Shown: positions 6,638-6,946 of the stretch, one piece after another | Numbering within the stretch: position 1 is the first letter of the stretch | Layout of the letters: the number at the start of each line of letters is the position of its first letter | Notes under the pieces: model-generated | Database searches by the model: none | The model's input: the letters and a program-made list of their open reading frames with translations, nothing else | Told to the model about the DNA's origin: nothing | Program-made: the position numbers and the translations under genes | Assembly (NCBI GenBank): GCA_044344145.1 | Contig: JBIJDM010000158.1 | Location: forward strand, 1 to 6,946 | Length of the DNA: 6,946 nt | Direction of reading: 5' to 3' | From: JBAXGE01 sp044344145 | GTDB taxonomy: Bacteria > Planctomycetota > Phycisphaerae > WQYP01

Positions 6638-6653
6638 CTGACAATATTTCATT

Positions 6654-6659
6654 GAGGAG
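6654..6659 (+). promoter_or_regulatory. Ribosome binding site of the last lipoprotein gene
   Basis: GAGGAG at 6654-6659, five bases before the ATG at 6665, is close to the ideal Shine-Dalgarno sequence and supports this start. Only 27 bases lie between the preceding terminator and the ATG, and I see no clear promoter there. Confidence 0.75.
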
Positions 6660-6664
6660 TGGTT

Positions 6665-6946
6665 ATGGTTAACAAAGTTATGTGTTTGCTGTGTTTGGTG
6701 TTTATGGGGCTTATGCTTTCCGGATGCGCCAATTATTTTCCCCGACTCGATACTCTGGCCGTAGAAAAGCCAGATGAAGCCCTAGTGGTGGCCAAGATTC
6801 GCGTTATTTACAATGGCGAGGATGTGACCAAGGGTTGCAGTGTGCTGTTCGACAGCAAGTGGTCAGGTACACTCGACGAGAGTGGATACATCATAACTCG
6901 ACTTCCCGTCGGTAAGTATTCATTCAGCCATCTTATTCATAATTCT
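6665..6946 (+). CDS. Putative lipoprotein, N-terminal part (3' end outside the window)
   Basis: Ninety-four residues are visible and the frame is open to the window edge. A lipoprotein signal peptide (Lys4, hydrophobic 5-19 rich in Leu, Met and Cys) ends in the lipobox L18-S19-G20-C21, with Ala at +2, so outer-membrane sorting is plausible. From about residue 43 a pattern of short strands appears: KIRVIYNGEDVTKGCSVLFD, then GTLDESGYIITRLPVGKYSF. The 'D-x-x-G-(hydrophobic run)-L-P-x-G-x-Y' shape is typical of small beta-sandwich domains such as the carboxypeptidase-regulatory-like or PEGA type, often found on surface or envelope proteins. The domain is cut by the window end, so no family can be assigned. 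Base composition is intermediate (31 of 60 G+C in row 6781). A terminator sits just upstream, so it is probably not part of the protease operon, though read-through cannot be excluded. Confidence 0.8.
   Translation, partial: MVNKVMCLLCLVFMGLMLSGCANYFPRLDTLAVEKPDEALVVAKIRVIYNGEDVTKGCSVLFDSKWSGTLDESGYIITRLPVGKYSFSHLIHNS

Overview
The window is ordinary bacterial chromosomal DNA. It is moderately to highly GC-rich in its core genes, with dense coding and short gaps, and there are no rRNA or tRNA genes, CRISPR arrays or insertion sequences. Three genes encode lipoproteins with a clear lipobox and one encodes a protein with a Sec signal peptide, so this is an organism with a cell envelope of the Gram-negative (diderm) kind. 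Thr-Thr-Gln-Pro low-complexity stretches in two exported proteins, together with the style of the alaS gene, suggest Planctomycetota, perhaps Phycisphaerae. That placement is an inference from style, not from any marker comparison.

Layout: (1) positions 1-1180 hold the 3' part of alaS (alanyl-tRNA synthetase), closed by a strong intrinsic terminator at 1211-1242. (2) 1375-1935 is a small AT-rich lipoprotein gene of unknown function. (3) 1995-2777 on the minus strand is a family 2 glycosyltransferase of the WaaE/KdtX type, convergent with gene 2. (4) A divergent intergenic region (2778-2961) holds candidate promoters and a G-quadruplex-type G-run. (5) 2962-4365 is a membrane-anchored HtrA/Deg-type serine protease with an intact His-Asp-Ser triad and two PDZ domains. 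(6) 31 bases further on, 4397-6577 encodes a 726-residue exported protein. By eye it consists of two tandem trypsin-like (HtrA-type) domains that have both lost the catalytic residues, followed by two PDZ domains. An intrinsic terminator at 6604-6637 closes this pair. (7) 6665 to the window end is the start of another small lipoprotein.

The main result is the two-gene unit at 2962-6577: an active lipid-anchored HtrA protease next to a soluble double pseudoprotease that is clearly its paralogue. The simplest reading is an envelope quality-control or signalling protease plus a catalytically dead partner, such as an adaptor, inhibitor, substrate receptor or oligomer subunit. Duplicated HtrA proteins with a degenerate copy are known in eukaryotes (yeast Nma111, plant Deg7), but there the copies are fused in one chain. 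Here the dead copies are doubled and encoded separately. Function and partnership are inferred from sequence and gene order only.
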